A stretch of 64,000 nucleotides of DNA. Origin: Alicyclobacillus sp. SO9 (GTDB taxonomy: Bacteria > Bacillota > Bacilli > Alicyclobacillales > Alicyclobacillaceae). The stretch lies in the NCBI RefSeq assembly GCF_016406125.1, contig NZ_CP066339.1, positions 3,224,001 through 3,288,000 on the forward strand, given 5' to 3'. Below, in pieces: positions 44,532 through 52,925 of this stretch. The notes beneath the pieces were generated by a model. The model saw only the letters and a program-made list of their open reading frames with translations, searched no databases and was not told where the DNA came from. A program made the translations under genes and the position numbers. The first letter of the stretch is position 1. The number at the start of each line of letters is the position of its first letter.

Positions 44532-44948
44532 TTGTTAACGCCCAGTATGGAAGACTATTTGGAGAAAATATACGAACTAATGCAGGAAAAAGGGTATGCG
44601 CGTGTGTCCGACATTGCGTCATCTCTTGAAGTGCAGCCATCCTCTGTTACAAAAATGCTGCAAAAATTAGATGAAAACCAATATGTGACGTATGAGAAAT
44701 ACCGCGGCATTTTGTTAACGCACCGCGGACAAAGAATGGGAAAACTGATGAAGCAACGGCACTTGATGCTGGCGGAGTTCCTGCGGTTGTTAGGGGTAGA
44801 AGAAGACATCATACAGCATGACGTGGAAGGGATTGAACACCATGTCAGCCCGACCACGCTGGAGTCCCTGCAATCTCTGGTGCTCTTCTTTGAAGAGCAC
44901 GACGACTGCCGAAAAGTGTTTCAAAAGTTTCAGCAGGAACGAAACTAG
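44532..44948 (+). CDS. mntR: Manganese transport regulator MntR
   Basis: DtxR-family repressor that senses manganese and shuts off Mn uptake genes. The 138-aa protein starts at TTG, nine bases after GGAGG, reading MLTPSMEDYLEKIYEL. The metal ligands known for B. subtilis MntR are conserved: Asp8 and Glu11 in MEDYLE, a His in the QRHLML region, and the glutamates and histidine of VEGIEHH. The HTH (KGYARVSDIASSLEVQPSSV) lies at about 20-45. It is one of few plus-strand genes and is divergent from comEA. Confidence 0.95.
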   Translation: MLTPSMEDYLEKIYELMQEKGYARVSDIASSLEVQPSSVTKMLQKLDENQYVTYEKYRGILLTHRGQRMGKLMKQRHLMLAEFLRLLGVEEDIIQHDVEGIEHHVSPTTLESLQSLVLFFEEHDDCRKVFQKFQQERN

Positions 44949-45114
44949 AGAACCACGAAACTAGAGAACCAAACCGCTATTCAAATTTACAAATTTATGA
45001 ATTGACAACGAAGAACAAACTGCGAAATGGAAAAAGTCAAAAATCTGCGAAGACGGGGACCTAGCCCGCTGATATTGGTGATACTTGCAGACTGCCGTGC
45101 AAACCTGATGGATT

Positions 45115-45861
45115 TCACCCCGCTGAATCAAGAGGCTTCCTGGCTGAAAACACCATTCTGTTGGAACCTTCCAAGCTTGTCTCACCAAAGTCCCCCTGAA
45201 GGTACCACACCTCAAATCCTGTTTGTTCAAGCCACGCGGTAATATCAGAGGCTCGATAATACTGTTGCTGATGTGTTTCTTCAAATCTCTCATACAGCCC
45301 ATTCTCAGTTTCGATGAACGCATGCAGTTCATAAAATATCTTATCTTCCGGTTCAACCCTGGTTTCAAACAAGATGGCTTCGTTTTCTCGAAAGTCGTAT
45401 GACAGGCCGTTCTTCAGGTGCTCCAGACGTCCTGCTCCGATGACATCGAAGGCAACTGCCCCGCCAGGCTTCAGGCTCCTCCAGAAGTTTGAGAGCGCAC
45501 ACTTCACATCATTGCCGGTCAGCAAATAATTGAGTGCATCGCAAGTCGAGACAAGCAGGTCTACTGGCTGCGGTAATCTCAGAAATCTCGCATCCTGACA
45601 GAACCACTGGACTTTCCTGCGTTCCTCAAGTGCCCGTTCGGCTGCCACTCCCAGCATGTAGTCAGACGGTTCAACCCCAAAGACATTAGGGGAATGGGAC
45701 GCCAACTGTCTCGTTAACGTCCCTGTACCACATCCGACATCCGCAATTTGCATCGATGCCAGGTTTGGAAACTGACGCAGCAGCCACTTCAGCCACTGGT
45801 CATACGGAGCATCCTGCATAAAGTCTTCGTAAATGAGGGCGAACTTCTCATAACTGTTCAT
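45115..45861 (-). CDS. yqeM: SAM-dependent methyltransferase YqeM
   Basis: A 248-aa class I methyltransferase. The SAM-binding motif IADVGCGTGTLTRQL is near residue 40 and the acidic post-motif VFGVEPSDYML follows. The substrate is unknown. The ATG at 45861 overlaps the rsfS stop (ATGA); the longer frame to 46101 is a shadow of rsfS. The order nadD-yqeK-rsfS-yqeM is as in B. subtilis. Confidence 0.9.
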   Translation of the reverse strand: MNSYEKFALIYEDFMQDAPYDQWLKWLLRQFPNLASMQIADVGCGTGTLTRQLASHSPNVFGVEPSDYMLGVAAERALEERRKVQWFCQDARFLRLPQPVDLLVSTCDALNYLLTGNDVKCALSNFWRSLKPGGAVAFDVIGAGRLEHLKNGLSYDFRENEAILFETRVEPEDKIFYELHAFIETENGLYERFEETHQQQYYRASDITAWLEQTGFEVWYLQGDFGETSLEGSNRMVFSARKPLDSAG

Positions 45862-46205
45862 GAAACAGAATAGGGTACTTCCACCGCATCTCCCCACAGC
45901 CGTTCCAAGTTGTAAAATTCCCGCTCTTCTCGACGAAACACATGCACCACAACATCGCCAAAGTCCATCAGAACCCATCGAGCCTCTGCCAGTCCTTCCG
46001 TTGCATGACAGGGTGTACCGGCCGCCTCCATTTTTTCGCGTACGGCTTTGCTTACAGCCTCTACTTGTGTGCCGGAGTTCGCTGAACAGATGACAAAGCA
46101 ATCTGCAACCGGGGTTAAGTGATGAACGTCGAGAATGATGATGTTTTGTGCCTTTTTATCGTCTGCGGCACCCGCCGCTTCCTTTGCCAGTTCCTGAGAT
46201 GTCAA
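45858..46205 (-). CDS. rsfS: Ribosomal silencing factor RsfS
   Basis: Binds ribosomal protein L14 and blocks subunit joining when nutrients are short. The 115-aa sequence contains the conserved NIIILDVHHLTPVADCFVIC core and the WVLMDFGDVVVHVFRREERE end. The start is TTG, 11 bases after GGAGGG. It is coupled to yqeM. Confidence 0.95.
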   Translation of the reverse strand: MTSQELAKEAAGAADDKKAQNIIILDVHHLTPVADCFVICSANSGTQVEAVSKAVREKMEAAGTPCHATEGLAEARWVLMDFGDVVVHVFRREEREFYNLERLWGDAVEVPYSVS

Positions 46206-46273
46206 TGCCTACAATCCCTCCTGAGTATGCATAATGCTTCAATTTCAACTATTTGCGGGCTTCTTGCTCCTCA

Positions 46274-46849
46274 TTAATCATCATACCCATTTTCAACTTG
46301 CCGCCACAAATCGTTTCGGGTTGTTACTGTCAGCGGAAGGATAATTCGATGCTCCTCCAGCAAGAATCGAATCACTGAGTCGAAGCTCTCAGCCAAAGCA
46401 CGGTTAATATCCCTAGTTGCTAAGTCTCTGATTTTTGGAACGTCAGGAAAGTCTCTTCCCGGCTCAATGGCATCAGCAAGACAAACGACTTTCTCTAAAA
46501 GTGACATTCCCGCTCGACCTGTCGTATGGTACTTGACGGCATTAGCCGTATCTTCGTCTTTTAAACCAAAGCGATGCTGCAACATATAGGCAGCAATCGG
46601 GCCGTGCAGCAACGTTGGAACCTGTGAAAACCCTTGTGGAACATCAATTTTTCGAGCAAAGTCCTGTGCCCTGTCAACCGACCATTCTCTGGCGATATCG
46701 TGAATCCACCCGGCTGTTTTTGCTTTCTCTGGATCTGCCCCAAAGCGTACAGCGAGGGCTTCGGCTGTCTCTGCAACACCGCGGGTGTGTGCGAATCGCT
46801 GCACACTCAATTCATCCTTGACCGCGTCTATAATGTCTTCAAGTATCAT
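46274..46849 (-). CDS. yqeK: HD domain phosphohydrolase YqeK
   Basis: Metal-dependent HD hydrolase; B. subtilis YqeK is a symmetrical Ap4A hydrolase. The metal ligands are seen in HTRGVAETAE, GWIHDIARE and the later YHTTGRAGMS. 191 aa. Its start overlaps the nadD end by 11 bases, which suggests a polycistronic mRNA. Confidence 0.93.
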   Translation of the reverse strand: MILEDIIDAVKDELSVQRFAHTRGVAETAEALAVRFGADPEKAKTAGWIHDIAREWSVDRAQDFARKIDVPQGFSQVPTLLHGPIAAYMLQHRFGLKDEDTANAVKYHTTGRAGMSLLEKVVCLADAIEPGRDFPDVPKIRDLATRDINRALAESFDSVIRFLLEEHRIILPLTVTTRNDLWRQVENGYDD

Positions 46850-47483
46850 CGCCCGCAGTCTCTCCTTTACGCGAAAGCTGTGTCCTCCTCCACACTTCGA
46901 GTACCCTTTCCGGGACCAGACCGCACAGAGACAACCCCTGTTCCGTCCGATCGCGAAGCCACGTCGAGGAGACGTCCAAAATAGGCATCTCCAAAGCCCG
47001 AGCGCGTAAGTGAGGCAGCTCTCGCCGTGCCGCGGCGTAGGTTTCGTGAAACGGGAACCCTTGCCGAACAGCTACCAGAAAATCAATTGCTTGCGTCAAC
47101 TGCGCTGCCCTCTCCCAAGTACTCAGCGCTGCCAAGCTGTCGGATCCGATCAAAAACTCAAAATATGTATTCGGCTTCTTGTGTTGAAAGGTCTGCACAG
47201 TATCCACGGTGTAGGACGGTTCAGGCAAGTCCCTTTCAACACTTGATACAACGAAGTTTTCATTGTCTGCCACTAGCGTTTTCACCATGTTTACGCGCAC
47301 GTCATAGTCAACGGCTGTTGAATCCTTGTGCGGCGGAACCCAGGCTGGAACAAACCACACTTCATCCGCTCCGGACTGTTCCAACGCAAGTGTCGCCATA
47401 GATAAGTGGCCGACGTGAGGCGGATCGAAGGTGCCGCCGAACAAGATAACATGCGATTGACAGTCTTTTTGCAACACTCGCAT
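46839..47483 (-). CDS. nadD: Nicotinate-nucleotide adenylyltransferase NadD
   Basis: Joins nicotinate mononucleotide and ATP to deamido-NAD in NAD synthesis. The nucleotidyltransferase motif ILFGGTFDPPHVGHL lies at the N-terminus and the SSTWLRDR motif (ISxTxxR) near residue 180. I mark ATG 47483, with GAGG close upstream; a GTG three codons in or the ATG at 47504 are possible. About 214 aa. The small RNA-binding gene yqeI, between aroE and nadD in B. subtilis, is absent. Confidence 0.93.
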   Translation of the reverse strand: MRVLQKDCQSHVILFGGTFDPPHVGHLSMATLALEQSGADEVWFVPAWVPPHKDSTAVDYDVRVNMVKTLVADNENFVVSSVERDLPEPSYTVDTVQTFQHKKPNTYFEFLIGSDSLAALSTWERAAQLTQAIDFLVAVRQGFPFHETYAAARRELPHLRARALEMPILDVSSTWLRDRTEQGLSLCGLVPERVLEVWRRTQLSRKGETAGDDT

Positions 47484-47537
47484 CAACCTCGCAGTGCTGT
47501 ACATGAAAAGAAGGTTTCGTCCAAGTATATCACAGGG

Positions 47538-48389
47538 CTACACCTCATCATCCAAAAATGATTTTGCAGCCGCCATCATGACATCTGCAGGCGCAGGGGA
47601 TCTGAGCCAGTACTCCAAGGCTGCAGCCCCCTGACCAACCAACATATGCAATCCGTCCACGGTCTGGGCCCCCATTTTTTCAGCCTGTTGGAGAAAGCGC
47701 GTTTTCCGTGGACGATAAACCGCATCCTGTACTACCTGTCCCGAGTGAAATGCTTGTGTCCCATCGGGCAAAACAGATTGATGGCTATTCGGCCACATCC
47801 CTACCGACGTCGCATTGACAACCAGTGACGATTGCGCTACCCACCGCTCTCGGTCATCCCAAGATTTTGGAGTGACTTCAATTGTCTTGCAAAAATCTTG
47901 TGACAGTGCCTGTGCAGACTGCGGATTTCGCGCCAACACATAGACCTTAACCTGAGGCTGATGAATACTTAATGCAGCTAAAACAGCCCTGGCTGCTCCG
48001 CCTGAGCCAAATAACACGACTTCCGAAATCGGGTCTTGCAGATGGGGATGCACACTCTGCCACCAGCCCTCTACATCCGTATTATGGCCGATGCGAACAT
48101 TGGAGTCTGTCTCGAAGCGGATGGTGTTGACCGCCTTAGCCAGCGCGGCGGCTTGAGAGACTTCAGAAACGCTTTTCCAAGCCGCCTGCTTATGTGGAAT
48201 GGTTACATTAACACCTACTGCACCAAGCGCCGCCAGACCGTTTAGACCCACTTCAAATCTGTCCGGTGCCAAGGGGAACGGGAGGTAAACTGCATCTAAT
48301 TGAAGCGCTTTAAAAGCCGCTGCCATCATTACAGGAGAGGCAGAATGCCCAACCGGCCATCCAAGCAACCCGAATAATTTTGGTGCCAT
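47538..48389 (-). CDS. aroE: Shikimate dehydrogenase
   Basis: Reduces 3-dehydroshikimate with NADPH in aromatic amino acid synthesis. The substrate-binding motif LLGWPVGHSASPVM is N-terminal, the catalytic lysine is in NVTIPHKQAAW, and the NADP site has FGSGGAARAVLAAL near residue 130. The ATG at 48389 has GGAGGTGA five bases upstream. 283 aa. The order yqeH-aroE-nadD is typical of Bacillales. Confidence 0.95.
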   Translation of the reverse strand: MAPKLFGLLGWPVGHSASPVMMAAAFKALQLDAVYLPFPLAPDRFEVGLNGLAALGAVGVNVTIPHKQAAWKSVSEVSQAAALAKAVNTIRFETDSNVRIGHNTDVEGWWQSVHPHLQDPISEVVLFGSGGAARAVLAALSIHQPQVKVYVLARNPQSAQALSQDFCKTIEVTPKSWDDRERWVAQSSLVVNATSVGMWPNSHQSVLPDGTQAFHSGQVVQDAVYRPRKTRFLQQAEKMGAQTVDGLHMLVGQGAAALEYWLRSPAPADVMMAAAKSFLDDEV

Positions 48390-48420
48390 CCGCTTCACCT
48401 CCATTTCAACTGGTAAAGTC

Positions 48421-49719
48421 TTAGCTACGGCGGCTTAACTCCCCGACCAGACGCGGACGTACTTGAGCAACTAATTGTTGAGGCAGCCACAATGTCCCGG
48501 AAATCCATTCACCAGAGAAGGTCATCCACCCCAGGCCAGGCAAGGTGATATCCCCTCCGCCTGCGGGGATCTGAATCCATTCTGCACCTTGATGTTTGAC
48601 GGACTCGTTTGCTGGTGCACTCACGGGCTCCTTGACTGATGCACTCATGGACTCCCTCGCTGACTCCTGACCGTATCCAGCATTACGAAGTCCAGCATTA
48701 CGAACTCCAGCATAACGGCGGGAATTGCGGGCACTCGTCACACCTCGTTTTTGCAGAGGTCCCACCGCTTCTCTACACGAGGGGCACGGAACCGCCAGAA
48801 TGTCGTCTGCGTGGTCTTCCATGAAGTCGTCTGCCTTCTCCAGCTTTGTGCGATGTACAACCAGGTCGTTGCTCACATAGCACAAGACGGATTGAGAGGG
48901 TCCCTTTTCGAAATCGAAGCGAACGGCATTCCCCAAAAACAGCGTCTGTCCCTCATTCAACTGATAGACCCGAGGCCGAATTCTTGCAGAGGGTACCACG
49001 GTCTTCAAACAAGAGGGACACAGCATGTCACCAATGCGATTAGAGTGAATCAGTCCCGGGGTATCTGTTACTTTGACGTCTCGTTGTGACGGCAGGGCAA
49101 GAGTAAACTCCGTCAAACCAAGTGTTGTGCCAGGTACCTTCGAAACGGTAAAGACGGGCTTGTGTCCTTTGCCTCCATGCTGCAACAAACGATTGAGCAC
49201 GCTGGATTTCCCGACATTGGCCATGCCCACAACATAGACTCTGTCCGAACGGGACTCATCAATCGTGTCAATGACAGGATAGAAGCCTATATCGGAGTGA
49301 GCGCTTGTAAACAAGACGTCGCTCACATGAATTCCGGTCTTGTCCACCGTCCGTTCTATCCACTCGGTCAACCTTAAATAATTCACCTCAGCCGGCAGCA
49401 AGTCAACCTTGTTTACCAGCAAAACAACGGTGCTTCCTGAAACAAACCGCTGTAAATCAGGCACAAGTGAACCGCTTAAATCAAACACATCAAGAACGTA
49501 CAGAACAAGACCCGGTTGTTCTTTAATGCGGCTTACCTGCCGCTGGTATTCCTCATCCGGGACAACATTTCTCGAAAATTCTCCATAATGTGTAATCCGA
49601 AAGCAACGCCTGCAAACCGGTAGATCCCTGTTTAATGCCGACTCAGGAACATACCCCGGTCTGTCCTTATCCTCTGTTTGCAAAAGGGCACCACAGCCGA
49701 CACAAAATTGTTCAGCCAT
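48421..49719 (-). CDS. yqeH: Circularly permuted ribosome-assembly GTPase YqeH, with a C-terminal repeat insertion
   Basis: GTPase for 30S assembly. The N-terminal zinc finger has CVGCG and CRRC. The permuted order of motifs is visible: NKVDLLP (G4) precedes GMANVGKSSVLNRLL (G1) and DTPG (G3). It is 432 aa, about 65 longer than B. subtilis YqeH. The excess, around residues 335-385, includes a small repeat (YAGVRNAGLRNAGY) and a Ser/Glu/Ala-rich tract. The ATG at 49719 follows GGGAGGG and overlaps the yqeG end by eight bases. Confidence 0.92.
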   Translation of the reverse strand: MAEQFCVGCGALLQTEDKDRPGYVPESALNRDLPVCRRCFRITHYGEFSRNVVPDEEYQRQVSRIKEQPGLVLYVLDVFDLSGSLVPDLQRFVSGSTVVLLVNKVDLLPAEVNYLRLTEWIERTVDKTGIHVSDVLFTSAHSDIGFYPVIDTIDESRSDRVYVVGMANVGKSSVLNRLLQHGGKGHKPVFTVSKVPGTTLGLTEFTLALPSQRDVKVTDTPGLIHSNRIGDMLCPSCLKTVVPSARIRPRVYQLNEGQTLFLGNAVRFDFEKGPSQSVLCYVSNDLVVHRTKLEKADDFMEDHADDILAVPCPSCREAVGPLQKRGVTSARNSRRYAGVRNAGLRNAGYGQESARESMSASVKEPVSAPANESVKHQGAEWIQIPAGGGDITLPGLGWMTFSGEWISGTLWLPQQLVAQVRPRLVGELSRRS

Positions 49720-50278
49720 TGTTGTCCCTCCCGTCCGGCTCGTGACGTCTCGTCGGGCCTTCAGGCGGTTGCAACGAATGTCTGAGCACTGTACGCATGA
49801 CAAGTCTTTCTATCATCCGATTGATTCTCGTTCCCCACCATTCCTTCTTGTTGATTGGTACAACAAGAATCGTATAAATACCGCAGCGATTGCCGCCGCG
49901 GATGTCTGTAAACAGTTGATCTCCAAGCATCACGGTCTGCTCTGAGGGAAACCCAAATCGATTCATTGCCTCTTGAAAAGCATCCGGACGAGGTTTACGG
50001 GCTGTACCAATCGCTTCAATCCCCATCAGCTCCCCGAACTCGCTGACGCGTTTTCCTCTGTTGTTGGACACGATGCACAGTCGAAACCCGATGTCTGTTG
50101 CTTGTTTGTACCAGCGTACCAGACTGTCAGGTACGTGGGGGTGGTTCCAGGGAACAAGTGTATTATCGAGATCGCTTAAAATCAATCTCTTACCCGATGC
50201 CCACAACTTGTCCAAATCGATGGTGAATACAGACTCTACATATTCATCCGGCAGTATTTCGTCAAAAATTTTTCTCAT
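49712..50278 (-). CDS. yqeG: HAD family phosphatase YqeG
   Basis: Haloacid dehalogenase-type phosphatase of the YqeG family (IIIA). The nucleophile motif is SDLDNTLVPWN near residue 35; motif II lies in CIVSNNRGKRV; motif III/IV in MLGDQLFTDIRGG. Its substrate is not established. 188 aa. It is the first gene of the yqeG-yqeH-aroE cluster. Confidence 0.92.
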   Translation of the reverse strand: MRKIFDEILPDEYVESVFTIDLDKLWASGKRLILSDLDNTLVPWNHPHVPDSLVRWYKQATDIGFRLCIVSNNRGKRVSEFGELMGIEAIGTARKPRPDAFQEAMNRFGFPSEQTVMLGDQLFTDIRGGNRCGIYTILVVPINKKEWWGTRINRMIERLVMRTVLRHSLQPPEGPTRRHEPDGRDNNG

Positions 50279-50338
50279 GAGAGCCTCCGCGTAACTGTGT
50301 GTCCAAACTGTACCACAGTACGCGGCAGCTCGCCAATG

Positions 50339-51046
50339 TTAACCAATTCGACTTCCCGTCTTCATGTGAGTATTCAATTTATCCAGAGCCTTCCGCTCAA
50401 TGCGCGACACGTAAGACCGGGATATCCCGAGTTCCTTGGCAATTTCCCTTTGTGTGTACTCCCGGCCGTTCGGTAATCCATAACGCTTGCACAGCACCTC
50501 TCGCTCTCGCGTAGCAAGCATAGGCAAAATTTCATACATTTTTTGTTTTTCCCAAGACAAATCCACCGTGTCGACAACATCGTCTGGGTCAGATCCCAGC
50601 AAATCCGATAAGGTCATCTCATTTCCTTCCTTGTCAGCGCCAATCGGGTCTTCCAGGGAAACATCCTTTTTCCGCTTCTTATTGCTTCGCAAGTACATGA
50701 GAATTTCATTGTCAATACACCTGGCTGCAAATGTAGCCAGCTTTGTGCCCCTGTCCGGAGTGTAGCGTTCCACAGCCTTTATCAGGCCGATAGTACCGAT
50801 AGAAATCAGGTCTTCCGAGTCTTCTCCAGTTGTATCAAATTTTTTTGCCAGGTGTGCTACGAGGCGCAGGTTGTGTTCTATGAGATTGTTGCGTGCAGTC
50901 TCGTCTCCCTGCTGCATCCGCTCAACCAACTTTGCCTCTTCTTTACCAGAAAGGGGCTGTGGAAAAGCATTGTGCTTGACATACGAAACAAACAGCGAGA
51001 TGTCCTTCAAAATCATTGTCAGCACCGCAAATAGTCCAGTCAGAAT
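50339..51046 (-). CDS. sigK: Late mother-cell sigma factor SigK precursor; ATT or CTG start proposed
   Basis: Sporulation sigma factor of the mother cell. Regions 2 and 4 are intact ([35 protein letters not shown], and the C-terminal [19 protein letters not shown]), and no skin-like element splits the gene. The first standard start (GTG 51025) would shorten the pro-sequence. The upstream frame reads [20 protein letters not shown] before YVKHNAF, aligning position by position with the 20-residue B. subtilis pro-peptide. A perfect GGAGGTGA (51050-51057) precedes ATT 51046 and CTG 51043. About 235 aa. Confidence 0.92.
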   Translation of the reverse strand: MLTGLFAVLTMILKDISLFVSYVKHNAFPQPLSGKEEAKLVERMQQGDETARNNLIEHNLRLVAHLAKKFDTTGEDSEDLISIGTIGLIKAVERYTPDRGTKLATFAARCIDNEILMYLRSNKKRKKDVSLEDPIGADKEGNEMTLSDLLGSDPDDVVDTVDLSWEKQKMYEILPMLATREREVLCKRYGLPNGREYTQREIAKELGISRSYVSRIERKALDKLNTHMKTGSRIG

Positions 51047-51173
51047 CGTTCACCTCCGTCGCTGAACTGACACAGGCCGGGACTTCTCTTTACATTCGTC
51101 CTCTTCTTCTCGCCCTTGCACTCTTTTTCGGATGTTTTTGGCACACGGCCGGCGCAAAAAAGGGGCGCTCAGT

Positions 51174-52850
51174 TTAGCCTATGACGTGAGGTGCTTGAAA
51201 CTGCCTGTACGATGCCAATAAATCTTTTATCATGGCGTGAACCTGGCGATGGGCAGTGCTGTCTTCTTCAGACCCGACGAATATGCAAAAGGCGATTTCC
51301 GGCCGACGATAGGGAGCATATCCGGTTAGCCACGCATTGACCATGCCTCCGCTCACTTGTGCCGTTCCTGTTTTTACGGCCGGATTCGCTGCGTTGTCTG
51401 CAAGGTCAAAAGCCGTTCCGTTTTTCCAGTGAGCAGTCATGTACATGGCCCTGCCAATCCACGCTGCCGTGTTCTGTGAGACGGCGCGTTGGTTCCTTTG
51501 TCCTCCAAAATACCGTTTCACCTTATGATTTTTCTCGGCGTCTGTGACGAGTCGGGCATCTCGGTAGACTCCGCCTGCTGCAATGGTGGCAGAAAGGTTG
51601 GCTGCCTGAAGGGGAGATATTTTGACATCCTGCTGGCCAATGGCTGTGTGAGCAATCGCACCTTTCTCGGCCGGCCGATGCTTACCGCCAATGAATACAT
51701 GCGCAGACTCCGCTTCAATCAGAACACTCTTTCCGTTCACGTGCTGCAACCCGTTGCCTAAGAGTCCAAAATTTCTGGCTGTCAAAGCCAGCGCCTTCTC
51801 ACCGGCACTGATTCCAAGCTGTGCAAAGACCACGTTGCAGGAGCCTGCAAAGGCCTGTAACAGTGTCTCATGACCGTGCTTTCTCCAGCAATTGAGCGTA
51901 ATTCCAGGCTCACTGAGACGTCCGTCACAATAGAAACTGTCTTGCGGGGAATTGCGATAAGAGTCCAAGGAGGCGGCTGCTGTAATCAGTTTGAATATCG
52001 ATCCCGGAGTATGCACCTTTACAGCTTCATTACTTTCGGGTGCCAAAGTGTTGCGCGATGCCATCGCTAACACATCTCGAGTTTTCACGTTTAAGACAAC
52101 CACTGCGCCACTTTTTATGCCATGTTTGTGCAGAGTGGATTCAGCGGCTTGTTGCCATGCGGGATCGACAGTCGTTCGAACGTCAATACCAGACCTGACT
52201 GGGAGCCAGAACAAACGGTGTGCCCAGTTCGTGTTCTCAGCCTCCGTCATTTCGCCCAAATAACCGGGATGACCCTGGCGCAAAAGATAGTCGAAAGTGT
52301 ACTCGAGGCCGCTTCGTCCCTGCTCAGCCACACTTCGCACGCGGCTTGGCCAAATATCAGGCAGACCTACTCTGCCAACGACCAGAGCAGGTCTTGAAAG
52401 CGGAGCCGTTCTCTCGCTGTGGATGACAAAAGGCCCGCTTTTCGCCGATTTAACCTCCGCGACGTTGCCATTTCTCAATTTATGATTTCTGGACTTATCA
52501 TTTGCAGGTTTGTGATTTCCAGCCTTGTCAGTTGTGGGTCTGTCGGCTGCAGATACAGGGCTGATATGGCCTGCAGACAGCCGGCTGATAGGAGAAACAG
52601 GTGAAGACGTAACTGTGCCGGACCATGGCAGTCCGTTTCTGTACAAGATGCGACCGCGACCGTCATCGATACGCAGGACACGCAGATGTTCCAAATCCGC
52701 TTGAATCCGCGGTGTGTGGCGGAGTGAATGCCGAACTACCTTCTCAGGAAACAGCATCAAGACAGCCAGACGGGTACTGAGAAGAAGCAGGACAAAGAAG
52801 AAAAGAAGTACGATTCTTGTAATTCTTGCTGACACCAGACTCATCCCCAC
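51174..52850 (-). CDS. Penicillin-binding transpeptidase (class B type)
   Basis: A 558-aa peptidoglycan transpeptidase with one N-terminal transmembrane helix (about 12-33). The penicillin-binding motifs are complete: SIFK (SxxK) near residue 285, SCN (SxN) near 340, and KTGTA near 490. There is no glycosyltransferase domain and no PASTA domain. A low-complexity linker at about 105-140 has repeated Asn/Lys/His pairs (GNHKPAND, RNHKLRNG). It is near mltG and alaS, as pbpI is in B. subtilis, so an elongation or sporulation role is possible. Confidence 0.88.
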   Translation of the reverse strand: MGMSLVSARITRIVLLFFFVLLLLSTRLAVLMLFPEKVVRHSLRHTPRIQADLEHLRVLRIDDGRGRILYRNGLPWSGTVTSSPVSPISRLSAGHISPVSAADRPTTDKAGNHKPANDKSRNHKLRNGNVAEVKSAKSGPFVIHSERTAPLSRPALVVGRVGLPDIWPSRVRSVAEQGRSGLEYTFDYLLRQGHPGYLGEMTEAENTNWAHRLFWLPVRSGIDVRTTVDPAWQQAAESTLHKHGIKSGAVVVLNVKTRDVLAMASRNTLAPESNEAVKVHTPGSIFKLITAAASLDSYRNSPQDSFYCDGRLSEPGITLNCWRKHGHETLLQAFAGSCNVVFAQLGISAGEKALALTARNFGLLGNGLQHVNGKSVLIEAESAHVFIGGKHRPAEKGAIAHTAIGQQDVKISPLQAANLSATIAAGGVYRDARLVTDAEKNHKVKRYFGGQRNQRAVSQNTAAWIGRAMYMTAHWKNGTAFDLADNAANPAVKTGTAQVSGGMVNAWLTGYAPYRRPEIAFCIFVGSEEDSTAHRQVHAMIKDLLASYRQFQAPHVIG

Positions 52851-52925
52851 TCACGTGATGGTCTGCTATAGCTTGCTTCAAAAGGTGGGGATATATGAGT
52901 GCTGGCGGATAAACAAAGGTAAGCC

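Noticed and set aside
45862-46101. 80-residue N-terminal extension of the YqeM methyltransferase
   Set aside because: It overlaps rsfS completely in another frame; the ATG at 45861 overlaps the rsfS stop and starts directly before the methyltransferase fold.
50339-51046. Skin-type interruption of sigK
   Set aside because: The sigK frame is continuous from the pro-sequence to the C-terminal HTH; no recombinase gene or insertion is present.
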